A DNA stretch of 59,883 nt from Simkaniaceae bacterium (GTDB lineage Bacteria; Chlamydiota; Chlamydiia; Chlamydiales; Simkaniaceae): positions 1 through 59,883 of the forward strand of contig JANQJL010000014.1 in NCBI GenBank assembly GCA_028281675.1, in the 5' to 3' direction. Each line of letters begins with the position of its first letter. Positions within the stretch are counted from its first letter, which is position 1. Made by a program: the position numbers and the translations under genes. The notes beneath the pieces were generated by a model. It saw only the letters and a program-made list of their open reading frames with translations, did no database searches and had not been told where the DNA came from. Of this stretch, positions 1 to 10,083 are shown piece after piece.

Positions 1-100
1 AAGGACGGGGAATCGTTTTGGGGAGGGGCTTCGTACCCCTCCCAAAATAGCGTTAAACTACCCGGCCCTAAAGGGCCAGGTTTTCTTTATCTTGATAAAT
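1..100. repeat. Multi-hairpin dispersed repeat, copy 1 (truncated by window edge)
   Basis: About 100 bp that recur almost unchanged (three differences by eye) at 55004-55103. The segment holds the 3' half of one G/C-rich hairpin, a complete stem with a CTTCGTA loop (GGAGGGG/CCCCTCC), and a third stem with a TAAA loop (CCCGGCCC/GGGCCAGG). The copy starts inside the first hairpin, so the element continues to the left of the window. The palindromes with a CCCTAAAGG apex resemble the foldback ends of IS200/IS605-type elements, but no transposase is present. It could also act as a terminator. Confidence 0.75.
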
Positions 101-443
101 ACTCGGGGCATAAAGATGGATTCGACGCAAGCATTTACGATAATAGGAATTTTTTAAGCTTAGTAGGGCTTGCCATCATCCTTTTCCATGAAGGGCTTTC
201 TGCATTTCACTAATAAGAGGTTCAGAATAATGTAAAATGCGGCAGGCTTGTGCAAGATACTCTCGTGATGTATATCTCAGGGCGCACGGAGAGAAGGCTT
301 GACATACTCGAAGCAAACAAACCAAAGATTAACCGCTATTGAAACGATTTTCTCTTACGCTTCTCCTAGGAAGGTCATTCCCTTTGAGCCTCCCCCAGGG
401 GGGGATGGATATACCCAAAGAAAACTAATCCTTCTGCGCCGCC
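101..443. other. Non-coding stretch, no convincing gene
   Basis: The 343 bases between the hairpin repeat and the 3' end of the first gene contain only short broken reading frames. A run of about 60 plus-strand codons is open from about 290 to 470 but has no start or ribosome-binding site and overlaps the 3' end of the next gene, so it is not called. I see no RNA gene here. Confidence 0.4.
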
Positions 444-2162
444 TTATCCTCTATTTAAGATTCTCAAGGTAGATGCTCGTTGCTGCTCGATCTTGATGCT
501 TATGCTTTTGAGTTCTGAGAGCTGCGTTTCTCTTTGATGATTTCCACAGTTGAGGTTAGCTATTGAGCGGTCAAGTGCAGCCCTTTTAGCATCATATTGC
601 ATCGCGATTTCTTTAGCATATCTTATGCGAGCAGCTTTAAAATCCTCTGTCTGGGGAAGCCGGTCGATAATAAAGTTAAAGGTCTTCTCTAGGGCTTGAG
701 GGGTTTCGAAAGCTTTGAAATTAGGTAAAACCATTCCGTTGAATACATCATCGCTTAAGAATTTAAGTTTAAATATACTTCTCAGAAGATACAGACTATC
801 TGGATCGTTGGAGGAAGGCTCATTCTTGTTGAGTTCTTTATATTTCTGTAAATACTTGTAGGGATAGTCCATGTCAATAAGTTGCCATCGGATAAATCGC
901 ATCGCCGCATAGTCTTGTTTGGAGAGGTGCTGTTTTTGCTCGGGGGCATACTGTTTCAGTTTTAGCGCGATCGAAACACTGAGTTCCCGGATCTCCTTAG
1001 AAACAGCTGAGGTCACAAAGGTGTGATACCGATCGTGATAGTTAAAACCGTTTTCTTCACAAGGAAACCCATCGGCTATATCCCATGTCTTGAGACGATT
1101 TTCACCCCACACCTCAGGAACGAGGTAAAAACAACAGATGTCTCGGGTGCTGGTAAGACCATTCGTCTCGATTTGGTAAGGAGTGGAGACTCCAAATACG
1201 GGATTGGGAGTGACTGCATCCTCTCCAAATCGGATCCTCAGAAAAAGGGAAAAGAGTTCTAAAGAAGCGAAGATACGAGCACCTTCAGTACCGAAAGGAC
1301 GCCAAGCTTCAAAAGCGAAGACGGGACCATCTTCAGAAGTGAAGAAGTGACGATCATCTATAAGAACCTCGTTTAACACATTCATTTTTTGCTCCTCTAC
1401 AAGCACTTTCGAAATGGTTTTAATGGCTTTAAAGGAATCCATAAATGATTCAAAGACTATTAGATATCGATCAGCTGGGGGAAGATTCTTTATTCCTTCG
1501 TAAAACATTTCAAACTGTTCCTTGGTGAGGTGTTCAATTGAGGCTAGAAAAATCAACTCTTCCATCTCAGGGGTATCTTTAGCAGGATCGATCACTTTAA
1601 AGTCGATCCGTTGTCTCCTTAACGTTTCGATATCTGAGATACGGACCGCATAAGAAGCTGGCAGTTTTCCCTCTTGCACTCCTCTTAGGGCATAATAAAA
1701 GGCATCGTCTGAAAATTTATGGTATTTTCCGGTTTCTAAGCACCCCTTAATTGTCTGCAAGTTTTCTTCTACATTTTCAAGCCCTGCCATTTTACCCTCG
1801 ATTTGTGCTCGCTCTTCTTTGGGGATCCGCTTCATCATCTCCCCATAGGTGCCAACCTCAGGCCTAGACCGCCCTCCTTGGATGGGGGTGCGCCCTTTTA
1901 GGGAGAGCGCCCCAGCAGCAGGTGTAGGTGTAGAAAGGGCCTGCAATGCGACTGTTGTCTCAGGGGCAACAGAAGGCTTCTCAGCAGCAACTTCCACAGC
2001 TTCTGGTGCTTGCGTATCTAAAGTTTGTGTATCGATAAAAATCGAGTTCGAGTATGCAGCTTCTTTTGCTGCAGCGATATCGTGAGAGGCTTCGACTATG
2101 GCAATCTCCCTTAAATCTAAACTGCCTGGCTGAATTGTAGTTGTTCCTGTAATTGCTTCCAA
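444..2162 (-). CDS. Unknown 572-residue protein
   Basis: I do not recognise this family. The start is a TTG at 2160-2162, preceded by an AAGGGA-type ribosome-binding site about five bases upstream; the next in-frame ATG would remove more than 100 residues. Residues about 40-100 are rich in Ala, Pro, Thr and Glu and look disordered. The central part is mixed alpha/beta with many aromatic residues, including a NYHDRYH stretch, and the last 60 residues are Lys/Glu/Gln-rich and probably coiled coil. There is no signal peptide or membrane segment. The upstream 100 bp are extremely A+T rich and carry an extended -10 box shared with the membrane-protein gene at 48786. An effector or other lineage-specific protein is possible, but that is inference. 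Confidence 0.7.
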   Translation of the reverse strand: MEAITGTTTIQPGSLDLREIAIVEASHDIAAAKEAAYSNSIFIDTQTLDTQAPEAVEVAAEKPSVAPETTVALQALSTPTPAAGALSLKGRTPIQGGRSRPEVGTYGEMMKRIPKEERAQIEGKMAGLENVEENLQTIKGCLETGKYHKFSDDAFYYALRGVQEGKLPASYAVRISDIETLRRQRIDFKVIDPAKDTPEMEELIFLASIEHLTKEQFEMFYEGIKNLPPADRYLIVFESFMDSFKAIKTISKVLVEEQKMNVLNEVLIDDRHFFTSEDGPVFAFEAWRPFGTEGARIFASLELFSLFLRIRFGEDAVTPNPVFGVSTPYQIETNGLTSTRDICCFYLVPEVWGENRLKTWDIADGFPCEENGFNYHDRYHTFVTSAVSKEIRELSVSIALKLKQYAPEQKQHLSKQDYAAMRFIRWQLIDMDYPYKYLQKYKELNKNEPSSNDPDSLYLLRSIFKLKFLSDDVFNGMVLPNFKAFETPQALEKTFNFIIDRLPQTEDFKAARIRYAKEIAMQYDAKRAALDRSIANLNCGNHQRETQLSELKSISIKIEQQRASTLRILNRG

Positions 2163-2489
2163 TCTATCCCTTCTTTTTTTTAAATTATTATAACATAAAA
2201 AATATTATAAATATATATTTATATTAAATTATATATCACTTAAATTAATATATTTATGATTTTTTCGTGGACTACTGGAGAGCCAAAGGCCTTCAATAGA
2301 GTGCTTGGTAGCTGCTATCTGCGTCAGGTATCCTCTTAGGCCATGAGGTATTTAGGGTCGATATATTGGACAAAACGGCGAAGAACCCGTGAGGTCATGG
2401 TTGGGAATGTGGGGAGTGGGAGGGGAATGACAAAGCTTAAAACCAAAAGGTCATTCCAAGGTAATATTTCCAATCTTTTTTAAGGGTTA
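2163..2489. other. A+T-rich promoter region and non-coding spacer
   Basis: The first 100 bases (2163-2265) are almost pure A/T and serve the minus-strand gene to the left. The rest holds no gene. A 20-codon minus-strand frame at 2336-2398 (starts MTSRVLRRF, ends KYLMA) has no ribosome-binding site and looks like a leftover protein tail. An 8-bp inverted repeat at 2424-2457 (GGAATGAC/GTCATTCC, 18-base loop) lies downstream of trpS and may be a weak terminator. Confidence 0.45.
2186..2199 (-). promoter_or_regulatory. Extended -10 promoter motif for the 572-residue gene
   Basis: Read on the minus strand this is TTTATGTTATAATA, holding a TG-N-TATAAT extended -10 box. The hexamer ends 24 bases before the TTG start. 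The same 14 bases occur at 48742-48755 ahead of another lineage-specific gene. No clear -35 box is visible in the A/T-rich flank. Confidence 0.5.
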
Positions 2490-3509
2490 TCATACGATCG
2501 CGGATTGAAGGTAATCGATTCCAATAGCCCTTTTGACATCAGCAAGGGTTTGAGAGGCCGTTTCATTTGCTTTTTCAGTTCCTTTGCGGAGAATCTCCAT
2601 GATCGCACCGTTATCTCCCTCAAACATAGCGCGCCGTTTGTGGATGGGCTCAAGGAATTCAAGGAGAACTTCTATGAGATATTTTTTCACAGTTCCATCA
2701 CCAAGACCCCCTTTTTGATAATGGGCTTTGAGCTCTTGAATTTTATCGAGATCGGTCCCAAATGCATCGAGGTAACTAAAGACAGGGTTTCCTTCGACTT
2801 TACCCGGGTCTTCGACACGAAGATGACCGGGATCGGTATACATCTTTCCCACCTTTTTAGAAACTCGATCGGGGGTATCAGAAAGGAAAATTGCATTATT
2901 TAGAGATTTTCCCATCTTGGTTTGCCCATCAGTTCCCGGAAGGCGAGCGATCTTCGGAATCAGGGCTTTTGCTTCGACAAGGATATCGGTATTATAGATA
3001 CGGTTAAAGGCGCGGACAACTTCATTGGTCTGTTCAACCATCGGTTTCTGATCTTCGCCGACGGGAACAAGGGTCGCTTTAAAGGCAGTGATATCGGCAG
3101 CTTGCGAGACTGGATAGATCATAAATCCAGCAGGAACACTTTCTCCAAATCCTTTTTGCACAATCTCTTGCTTAACAGTAGGGTTATGTTTCAGCCGATT
3201 CCAGGTCACTAAGTTGAGATAATACATGGTGAGTTCGGATAGGGCCGGAATGAGCGATTGAATAAAAATCGTTGTTTTAGCAGGGTCAATTCCAATGGCT
3301 AAGTAATCAAGGGCAACTTGAAGAACACTATCGCGGACTTTTTGCGACTCTTTTGCATGGTCGGTTAAAGCTTGAAGATCGGCAATCATCACATATTGAT
3401 CATGAACACTTTGAAGCTCAACTCTAGACCGAAGAGAACCGACAAAATGACCAAGATGTAGAGGCCCTGTTGGACGGTCTCCTGTGAGTATAACTTCCTT
3501 TTTTGTCAT
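2490..3509 (-). CDS. trpS: Tryptophanyl-tRNA synthetase
   Basis: Class I aminoacyl-tRNA synthetase that charges tRNA-Trp with tryptophan using ATP in the cytoplasm. At 339 residues it has the usual TrpRS length. The N-terminus carries [14 protein letters not shown], with the HIGH-type signature as HLGH near residue 18, and the KMSKS loop appears as KMGKS within [13 protein letters not shown]. The ATG at 3507-3509 opens directly onto the conserved first beta strand, so the start is secure. It is divergently arranged with pknD, with 47 bp between them that must hold both promoters. The cognate tRNA-Trp lies far away at 46612. Confidence 0.96.
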   Translation of the reverse strand: MTKKEVILTGDRPTGPLHLGHFVGSLRSRVELQSVHDQYVMIADLQALTDHAKESQKVRDSVLQVALDYLAIGIDPAKTTIFIQSLIPALSELTMYYLNLVTWNRLKHNPTVKQEIVQKGFGESVPAGFMIYPVSQAADITAFKATLVPVGEDQKPMVEQTNEVVRAFNRIYNTDILVEAKALIPKIARLPGTDGQTKMGKSLNNAIFLSDTPDRVSKKVGKMYTDPGHLRVEDPGKVEGNPVFSYLDAFGTDLDKIQELKAHYQKGGLGDGTVKKYLIEVLLEFLEPIHKRRAMFEGDNGAIMEILRKGTEKANETASQTLADVKRAIGIDYLQSAIV

Positions 3510-3556
3510 AAAGTCTAGTCTAACACGATTTTTTCTTTGAATAAAGAGGAAAAATT

Positions 3557-6418
3557 TTGTTACTCTCCGAGCATATGGAACGTGAAGAAAAAGATGACAA
3601 TGAAAAGAAGCCTTCCGACTATACGTTTCCTTTTCAGCTAGATCGCTATATGCTTATCGACCTGATTGGTGAGGGTGGAATGGGAGAGGTCTTTTTAGCA
3701 GAAGATCCCATTTGTGGCCGGCAAGTTGCCCTCAAACGGATTCTTGCTAAACGAAAGCACAAAGAATCTTCTCGTCGCCGTTTTAAAAAGGAAGTGCGCA
3801 TTGCAGCACAACTTTCTCATCCCTCAATTGTCTCTATCTATGATCTCTATGAAGAGGGAGACAACCTTTATTATACGATGCCTTATCTAGAGGGAAAAAC
3901 CCTTAAAGAGATTCTTGTATCAACAAAGTTTGCGAATGAACATGGGCTACCTCCCAATGTAATGGGTGGATCAATCCCCTCCTTAATGCTTGCTTTTCTT
4001 AGCATTTGCCAAGCAATAGAACATACCCATTCAAAAGGATTTATCCATCGTGATTTGAAACCTGAAAATATTGTAGTAGGAAAATACAATGAGGTAACCA
4101 TTTTAGATTGGGGGGTTGCAACAGAGATTTATAATCCCGAGGGCGAGGAAGGAAATAAAAAAGATGCGAGCGTTGATTTTAAGGGACAAACGAATCCTCG
4201 TGGGGCTGCAGGGACTATTCAATATATGGCACCAGAAAGAGCTTATTCACAGCCTGCTAGCATCCAATCAGATATTTATTCTTTAGGAATCATTCTCCAT
4301 TTTATACTTACTTTACAGCTCCCCTATGAGAGACCTAATTCAATTAAAGAATGGCGCGAAATTTTAAATAAAAATGGACCTGAACCTCCTATCGATCCTC
4401 AAGAAGCAGCCCCCTTTAGAGAAATTACCCAACAGCTTTCTATCATTACCCTTAAATGTCTCCATCCTAATCCAGAAAAGAGATATCAAAATGTTGGAGA
4501 AATCATTACAGATTTGCAGCGCTACATTCAAGGACGACCCGATTGGATTCCTACAGAGCAATTTGACATCAACAATCCAAAGGATTGGCAGTTCCAAGAA
4601 AGTGTGATGCTCACCAAGCAAATGGCCATCTCTCGCTATGCAGGCTTAATGGAATGGGTTCTTTTGATGCTTTCCAAGGAATCTTATTCAGGAAATATTC
4701 AAGTCCAAGCATCGATTCGAATTTTAGAAGAGGGAGGAGGAATTGGCTTTTTGATGTGCGTCCCAAGTAATAGTGGGCGAGAAGGGTTAGAAAAGGGGTA
4801 CCTTGCTTGGATTGGTTCAAAAGAAAACCCAGGGGTCAAATTATTCCGCGATAATGTTGAAGTCACCCGAGCTGATGATCTCTTCTTAGAGCCAGGAGAA
4901 ATCTATTCTATTGCCTTCGAAAAACAAGACAATACCCTCCGCTTGCTGATCAACCAAGAACAGAAACTTGTTTATGTTAGTCACATTCCGGTTGTAGGGG
5001 GACATTTCGGCATCGTTTCTAAAGATGTAGAATTCGAAATTTCTCCAATCAATCTCTCAATAGGAAGCCGAAATGTTCTAGTGAATTGCCTATCTATTCC
5101 CGACGCATTTCTTCTCAGTAAAGATTATGAAAGGGCTCTCATGGAATACCGACGCATTTCTCACTCTTTTAAAGGACGTCCTGAAGGGAGAGAAGCAACA
5201 TTTTGTGCAGGAATCACTCTTCTAGAAGAGGGAAAAAACAAAAAAGGAAAAGCAAAAGAATATTTCGCAAAAGCCCTTGATGAATTTGAGCTCCTTCATA
5301 ACACTCCTGGTGCTCCCATCGAATATCTAGGGAAATCTCTTGTTTACCAGGCAGAAAATAACCTGGAGGAAGAGATCAAATGCTTGGAGCTTGCTGCCCG
5401 AAAATTTCCGGCACACCCACTACGCTATGTTCTCGATGAGCATATCCTTTTCCGCCTTCATGAAACGGCGCAAAAAGATCGGATCGGCGCTTATGCATTT
5501 ACCCTCCTCACCCTTCGTCATGTCCCCCGTATCTATAACTTCACCGAAACTGACCGCCTTACACGAAATCTTATTATGAGCTCTGAAGACCTCCCCTTCA
5601 TCAAAACTGTGGCAAATATCTCAAATGAAGAAGAAAAGCACTTAGCTCATTCAATTCTCCTCTCATTTTGGCTTGCTCGAGCAGGAAGTATTTATGAACT
5701 CATTCAATTGATCCCCGTAGAGTATGAACACCGTCTCCTTCATCTAGAAAATGGACTTTTAGCCCTTCTAGAACTTGGCTATCCAAAATTGATCGAGTTT
5801 ATTATCAATATAAAGTACAGAAACGAATCAGATTCTGAGTATCTCCTTCTACAAAACCTCTTTAAAATTGCGATTGATGAAAGTCCCCTTCCTCAAAAAC
5901 TCGACCTCCTCCTTCCTAAAGCAAGCGGTGGGCTCCTTTATTCTCTCCTCAGCCAAGGACTCACCCTTAAAAAGGCGCCAGAACTCCTCCCTTTTTTTGA
6001 AAAATTAAACAAATTTGCTGATTTTCACATTTGGGCTCTTCTCCTTTCAGGAAAAAAGAGAGAACCTGGAAAACTCCTTGAAGGCAAGCCGATCGAGGAC
6101 AATTCCTCTCTCTATTATATGCTACAAGGATGCTATCTTGCTGCCACCAAAGGAGAAGACGCTGCTATCGCCCACTTTGACCCCCTTCTTGAAACAAGTT
6201 TCCCCTGCTCTCCTTCCCTTTTAGGCCACTTCTTGAAAGGGTACATCGATCTTTCGGGTTCCTGGTATAAGCAAGCTTTTTTTTGGGAAAAAGTCCAACT
6301 CTATAAACAACTTACTTTATATTACACCTGCCTCGGAAAACCCCGAAAAGCAACTCAATATGAGGAGATGATTCAAAAAGAATTTTTGAAATACGAGATT
6401 CCCCTTAACTTTATCTAA
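3557..6418 (+). CDS. pknD: Hanks-type serine/threonine protein kinase PknD
   Basis: Eukaryote-like Ser/Thr kinase, 953 residues, close to the length of chlamydial PknD. The kinase domain covers about residues 30-335: Gly loop GEGGMGEV (38-45), ATP-anchoring Lys60 in VALKRI, catalytic HRDLKPEN (164-171), DWG in place of DFG (184-186) and the APE motif near 226. The remaining 600 residues are a chlamydia-type C-terminal region: a beta-rich part, then helical repeats resembling TPRs. No membrane segment was seen. The start is TTG at 3557 with GAGG seven bases upstream; an ATG six codons later is the alternative. In Chlamydia, pknD lies near valS and the V-ATPase genes, as here. Its substrates cannot be told from sequence. 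Confidence 0.93.
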   Translation: MLLSEHMEREEKDDNEKKPSDYTFPFQLDRYMLIDLIGEGGMGEVFLAEDPICGRQVALKRILAKRKHKESSRRRFKKEVRIAAQLSHPSIVSIYDLYEEGDNLYYTMPYLEGKTLKEILVSTKFANEHGLPPNVMGGSIPSLMLAFLSICQAIEHTHSKGFIHRDLKPENIVVGKYNEVTILDWGVATEIYNPEGEEGNKKDASVDFKGQTNPRGAAGTIQYMAPERAYSQPASIQSDIYSLGIILHFILTLQLPYERPNSIKEWREILNKNGPEPPIDPQEAAPFREITQQLSIITLKCLHPNPEKRYQNVGEIITDLQRYIQGRPDWIPTEQFDINNPKDWQFQESVMLTKQMAISRYAGLMEWVLLMLSKESYSGNIQVQASIRILEEGGGIGFLMCVPSNSGREGLEKGYLAWIGSKENPGVKLFRDNVEVTRADDLFLEPGEIYSIAFEKQDNTLRLLINQEQKLVYVSHIPVVGGHFGIVSKDVEFEISPINLSIGSRNVLVNCLSIPDAFLLSKDYERALMEYRRISHSFKGRPEGREATFCAGITLLEEGKNKKGKAKEYFAKALDEFELLHNTPGAPIEYLGKSLVYQAENNLEEEIKCLELAARKFPAHPLRYVLDEHILFRLHETAQKDRIGAYAFTLLTLRHVPRIYNFTETDRLTRNLIMSSEDLPFIKTVANISNEEEKHLAHSILLSFWLARAGSIYELIQLIPVEYEHRLLHLENGLLALLELGYPKLIEFIINIKYRNESDSEYLLLQNLFKIAIDESPLPQKLDLLLPKASGGLLYSLLSQGLTLKKAPELLPFFEKLNKFADFHIWALLLSGKKREPGKLLEGKPIEDNSSLYYMLQGCYLAATKGEDAAIAHFDPLLETSFPCSPSLLGHFLKGYIDLSGSWYKQAFFWEKVQLYKQLTLYYTCLGKPRKATQYEEMIQKEFLKYEIPLNFI

Positions 6419-6470
6419 AAAATACAGCACTCTGTGGTATTATCAAACTAAAGAAAACCAAGGTATTATT

Positions 6471-7637
6471 TTGAAAAAACCCAAAATCGAATGGACAGTA
6501 TCAATATACATTATCGGCTATCATTTAGCCCTTCTGATTGGACTCCCCTTTTATTTTATCTATAATTCTCCTCGAGGGTGGCTCTTTGGCGCTGCTGCTA
6601 TCATTCTTTATGTCTCTGGGCTTGCTGTCACCGTTGGTTATCATCGCCTCTACTCTCATGCCACCTTTAAGACAAATAAGTACATTGAAGCGGTTATCCT
6701 CTTCTTTGCCTCAATGGCAACTCAAGGAAGTGCCCTAAAGTGGTCTTGCGATCACCGGAGACACCATGCCTTTGTCGATACCGATCGTGATCCTTACTCC
6801 ATCAAGAAAGGGTTTATGCACGCTCATGTATTCTGGCTCTTTCGCCATACTGAACCGATCGATCAAAAAGTCGTAGCAGACCTCTACCGCAATAAACTGG
6901 TCATGTTCCAACATAAGTACTACGGCTTCCTTATGGTCCTCACTAACGTCTTGGTGACTCTTTCTATGGGCTATGTTTTGAGCGACTACCTTGGAGCCTT
7001 TGTGATCACCTGGGGAATCCGCCTCTTTTTCCTCCACCACTTTACCTGGTTTATCAACTCTCTTGCCCATACCTGGGGAGCACAAAAGTTTAGCCAAGAA
7101 CATACCGCCGTCGATAATTATGCCATCTGTCTTCTCACCTTTGGGGAAGGATACCATAACTATCACCACACCTTTGCGAATGACTACCGCAATGGGGTTA
7201 AATGGTACCACTTCGATCCAACAAAATGGGTCATTTGGACCCTCAGTAAATTCAAACTTGCCCATGGTCTTAGAACCGTCAACCGGTACCGGATAAAAGA
7301 GAGAATGGTTCTTGAGACAAAAAATGAGATTAGCGACAAACTTAAAAGTCTCTGGACCGATAACCGAAAGGCATTAGAAGACAAAGTCAATAATTTTGCA
7401 GACGATTTGATGGATAAGCTCTCAGATATTCGCGCTCTGGTCACCGAATATAATTCTTCTAAGAAAAGGAATGCGAGCAAAGATCAACTTAAGACCTTAA
7501 AGTCTAAGATTAAAGACATGAAAAAAAATCTGCAAAGCGACTGGCAAAACTGGAGGAGGTTCACGAGTGGTCAGTCTATAAAGTCCTTTATAGATAGTGG
7601 GCCAAATTTTGAGTGCAATTTGCTTGATCAAAATTGA
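6471..7637 (+). CDS. Membrane fatty-acid desaturase (delta-9 type)
   Basis: Di-iron, oxygen-dependent acyl desaturase that would introduce a double bond into saturated acyl chains at the membrane. All three histidine boxes are present: HRLYSH, HRRHH and HNYHH. Hydrophobic helices flank them in the stearoyl-CoA/acyl-lipid desaturase pattern. The start is TTG at 6471 with AAGG about eight bases upstream. The catalytic part ends near residue 275; residues 280-365 are a charged, probably coiled-coil tail, and the last 23 residues (from 7566) are encoded by an inverted-repeat element, so the native C-terminus was probably altered. The gene follows pknD by 52 bp. The acyl carrier (CoA, ACP or lipid) is not determined. 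Confidence 0.9.
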   Translation: MKKPKIEWTVSIYIIGYHLALLIGLPFYFIYNSPRGWLFGAAAIILYVSGLAVTVGYHRLYSHATFKTNKYIEAVILFFASMATQGSALKWSCDHRRHHAFVDTDRDPYSIKKGFMHAHVFWLFRHTEPIDQKVVADLYRNKLVMFQHKYYGFLMVLTNVLVTLSMGYVLSDYLGAFVITWGIRLFFLHHFTWFINSLAHTWGAQKFSQEHTAVDNYAICLLTFGEGYHNYHHTFANDYRNGVKWYHFDPTKWVIWTLSKFKLAHGLRTVNRYRIKERMVLETKNEISDKLKSLWTDNRKALEDKVNNFADDLMDKLSDIRALVTEYNSSKKRNASKDQLKTLKSKIKDMKKNLQSDWQNWRRFTSGQSIKSFIDSGPNFECNLLDQN

Positions 7638-7730
7638 GAACATTGTCAATAGACAAGGCGAAATTTTGAGAATGCAAAGAGTGCCAAAAGATGGCTTAAT
7701 AGCGGTGAAGGACTTTATAGACTGACCACT
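7566..7730. mobile_element. MITE-like inverted-repeat element
   Basis: A 165-bp segment bounded by perfect 23-bp inverted repeats (7566-7588 and 7708-7730). Each end can also fold alone: the left end holds TCTATAAAG-TC-CTTTATAGA, and the right end holds ACTGACCA-CT-TGGTCAGT, the latter running to 7738. There is no coding capacity for a transposase. The left arm lies inside the 3' end of the desaturase gene. Short size, terminal inverted repeats and lack of genes fit a miniature inverted-repeat transposable element; a target-site duplication could not be assigned with confidence. Confidence 0.6.
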
Positions 7731-7799
7731 TGGTCAGTGATACGGCTAGAACCCGTTCAAAGATTAGAGTTTTTTTAAGGGATGAATAGGAGTGAGACT

Positions 7800-9716
7800 A
7801 TGAAAACTTCTTCAATAGGGGCCGCAAATGTTGTTATACGTCCAATGATTGTCGTAGCTTTTGGTTTTCTTGCTGGAAAAAGTCGACTAATAAAATACTT
7901 TCCACACTCAAATTGTAAAGGGCTACTCTCATTGGGGATTGTAAGCGGTATATATCTCCATATTACTATGCAAGCCTTTTTAGAGAAAGGAACCTTATCT
8001 AAAGCTAAGCTTGCTACTCGTAAACTTATCCCTTTTTCTGTTACCCTGAGTTCATTTTCATTTTTTTGTAATTTTTATGTGCGTGGTTCAGATTCTAACG
8101 GTTTAAAGCTAGGATTTTCAGATACAGTCATTTTCATAATTTGTGCTATTTTTTTACAAAACATTTATGGTTCTCTCCTTTCCTATTTCTATAATAGGAC
8201 CCCGGAAGTAGAAAACTTAAGAGCTGGTAATTCTTTTGAAATCTTAGGGTTACCCTCTGAGATTACTCATCAGATTTTTTCTTATTTAGATTGGGAAGAT
8301 CTAGAAAAGTGCCAAAAGGTTTGTAGATCATGGAATGAGGCCATTAAATCAGAAGTTATCTTTCGAGCAAAAAATTTCTTACCCTATTTTCAAGGAGGTG
8401 GCCTAAGTAACTGGTCTGTAACTCCTTTAGTAGTGCCCCGAAAAAAATCTATCGAGAGCTTGGCTTGGCTTTCTCGAGCAAACTGCTTTCAGCATTTACC
8501 ATTCGCTCCCCGTATACGGAGGAAAAACAGGAAATTTTTTGTAAAAACACTCCCTCTTCCAATGAACATCACGCAGTCGCCTTCAGGTCATTTTGCTAAG
8601 CTTTACACAATAAACGGGGAAGAAACATTATTTTTCTCCGGTATTAGGATGCATTCTCTTTCTCTAACAGCTGTTTTAGATTCAAATTTTAAAGGGATAA
8701 AATTGTACGGTAATACATCACCATTTTCTCCGGCCATCGACCACAAACAAAAGATCTACTTTGGGTCACTTACAACCACTATCCAATGCATGAACTCTGA
8801 AAGACAATCAATAGAATGGGGTTTTACTGACAAACAACTCAGACGATTTAGACGCTCACCTGCAATAGGTATGGATGAAAAAGTTTATTTTGCAGGAAGA
8901 AATTATTCTTGTGGGCAATCAGACGACGGTATACTACAAGCATTTGATCCTAAAAGGATAGACCACCAAAAACCTCAGCCACTTTGGGAATATAAGACTA
9001 GCAGCCTGTTTGAATCAACTCCCACGCTAGACAAACAAGGAATTCTTTATGTTGGATCGACAAAAGATTTTCGTGACCGAAGGACTACAACTGAAACAGG
9101 AACATTTTTTGCTTTTGATACAAAATCTATTGACTTGGAGGATCCCCAACCATTGTGGAGTTTTCCAAATGTGGATATCGTATCTTCTCCAACAATTGCT
9201 CCCGATGGGAAAGTTTATATTGGATCCCTAGATGGTAAGCTTTATGCGTTTGATCCCAAGACAATTGATACTAGAGACCCTAAGCCTATCTGGTCTTTTC
9301 AGGCAGAGACCTCTTTTTATTCGGCCCCAATAATCGACAGACATGGAAGGCTTTTTATTATCTCTTCGGGTGGTGTTATGTATGCCTTCGATTTAAAAGC
9401 TATTAACCCTGAAAAACCAGAGGCTATTTGGTCATATGGAGGAATCAAGAACCCTCGTTACTCTCCCCTATTAGATGTCTTCGGTAGGGTATTTGTTACA
9501 ACATCAAGCATGGATCTTATTGCTTTTGATCCAACTGAAATTAATGCCAAAAATCCCCATCCATTTTGGCAGTTTTCTGCCGAAGAATATCTATCTGATT
9601 CAAATCTTCTTTCTATAGCACCACCAGTTATCGATTCTAATGGGAGAATCTATATGTTCCTTCCAAAAAACGTGTTATGCATTCAACCTGATTACCCTAT
9701 CACACGCTTAATTTGA
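7800..9716 (+). CDS. F-box protein with PQQ-type beta-propeller and N-terminal membrane segments
   Basis: A eukaryote-like modular protein of 639 residues. Four hydrophobic stretches occupy about residues 10-30, 40-62, 75-95 and 107-132. An F-box follows at about 147-190 (LPSEITHQIFSYL, then CQKVCRSWNE). From about residue 240 to the end, repeated units of the form 'PTIAPDGKVYIGSLDGKLYAFD' type, shown here by the short motifs KVYIGS and KLYAFDPK, make a PQQ/quinoprotein-like beta-propeller. F-boxes bind Skp1 and recruit substrates to SCF ubiquitin ligases, so a host-directed substrate adaptor is the obvious inference. ATG at 7800 is preferred over 7782 because AGGAG lies seven bases upstream of it. 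It is flanked by a MITE-like element and a non-coding gap. Confidence 0.8.
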   Translation: MKTSSIGAANVVIRPMIVVAFGFLAGKSRLIKYFPHSNCKGLLSLGIVSGIYLHITMQAFLEKGTLSKAKLATRKLIPFSVTLSSFSFFCNFYVRGSDSNGLKLGFSDTVIFIICAIFLQNIYGSLLSYFYNRTPEVENLRAGNSFEILGLPSEITHQIFSYLDWEDLEKCQKVCRSWNEAIKSEVIFRAKNFLPYFQGGGLSNWSVTPLVVPRKKSIESLAWLSRANCFQHLPFAPRIRRKNRKFFVKTLPLPMNITQSPSGHFAKLYTINGEETLFFSGIRMHSLSLTAVLDSNFKGIKLYGNTSPFSPAIDHKQKIYFGSLTTTIQCMNSERQSIEWGFTDKQLRRFRRSPAIGMDEKVYFAGRNYSCGQSDDGILQAFDPKRIDHQKPQPLWEYKTSSLFESTPTLDKQGILYVGSTKDFRDRRTTTETGTFFAFDTKSIDLEDPQPLWSFPNVDIVSSPTIAPDGKVYIGSLDGKLYAFDPKTIDTRDPKPIWSFQAETSFYSAPIIDRHGRLFIISSGGVMYAFDLKAINPEKPEAIWSYGGIKNPRYSPLLDVFGRVFVTTSSMDLIAFDPTEINAKNPHPFWQFSAEEYLSDSNLLSIAPPVIDSNGRIYMFLPKNVLCIQPDYPITRLI

Positions 9717-10083
9717 TGAGATGGTTTTTAGAAATCTATTGCGATTTCAGGAAAAGGCTCTTCTTATTCCTTGTCTCCAAGGATAACAAGTCATATTGTC
9801 GAATTTCTTCATGAAACGATCTTGGCTTAATCTGATATTTATGGAGTATACTCCGAAAAATAGACCTCCAGAACCACTTGCGAAACTCCCGATTAATCGA
9901 TTTTCTTCTTTTTTCCAAGCGTGTAATCTGCATAAAAATGACAAAAGTACAAAGATCGCTCCATATAATCGTTCTGAAACCCAACTGATGTGGTATAAAT
10001 ATTTGTCTGGTGAATATATTGTCCTCTAGAATTTGAAAAAAGAGATGGCTTTTTGGTGAAAATTCCTTTAAAATTCCCCTCTT
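9717..10083. other. Non-coding gap before valS
   Basis: 367 bases without a convincing gene. Minus-strand frames of up to 65 codons exist (9747-9944), and another frame contains a basic, aromatic-rich stretch ending KKSLFLKSQ, but neither has a credible start and the longer one runs antisense through valS. A decayed gene is possible. The valS promoter should lie in the A/T-rich last 60 bases; no T-box or other leader structure was recognised. Confidence 0.4.

Noticed and set aside
1-443. Complete insertion sequence at the left edge
   Set aside because: Only the hairpin repeat is present; no transposase reading frame could be recognised in the following 340 bases.
6735-7265. 176-codon minus-strand frame
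   Set aside because: It is entirely antisense to the desaturase, whose His boxes and family match are unambiguous.
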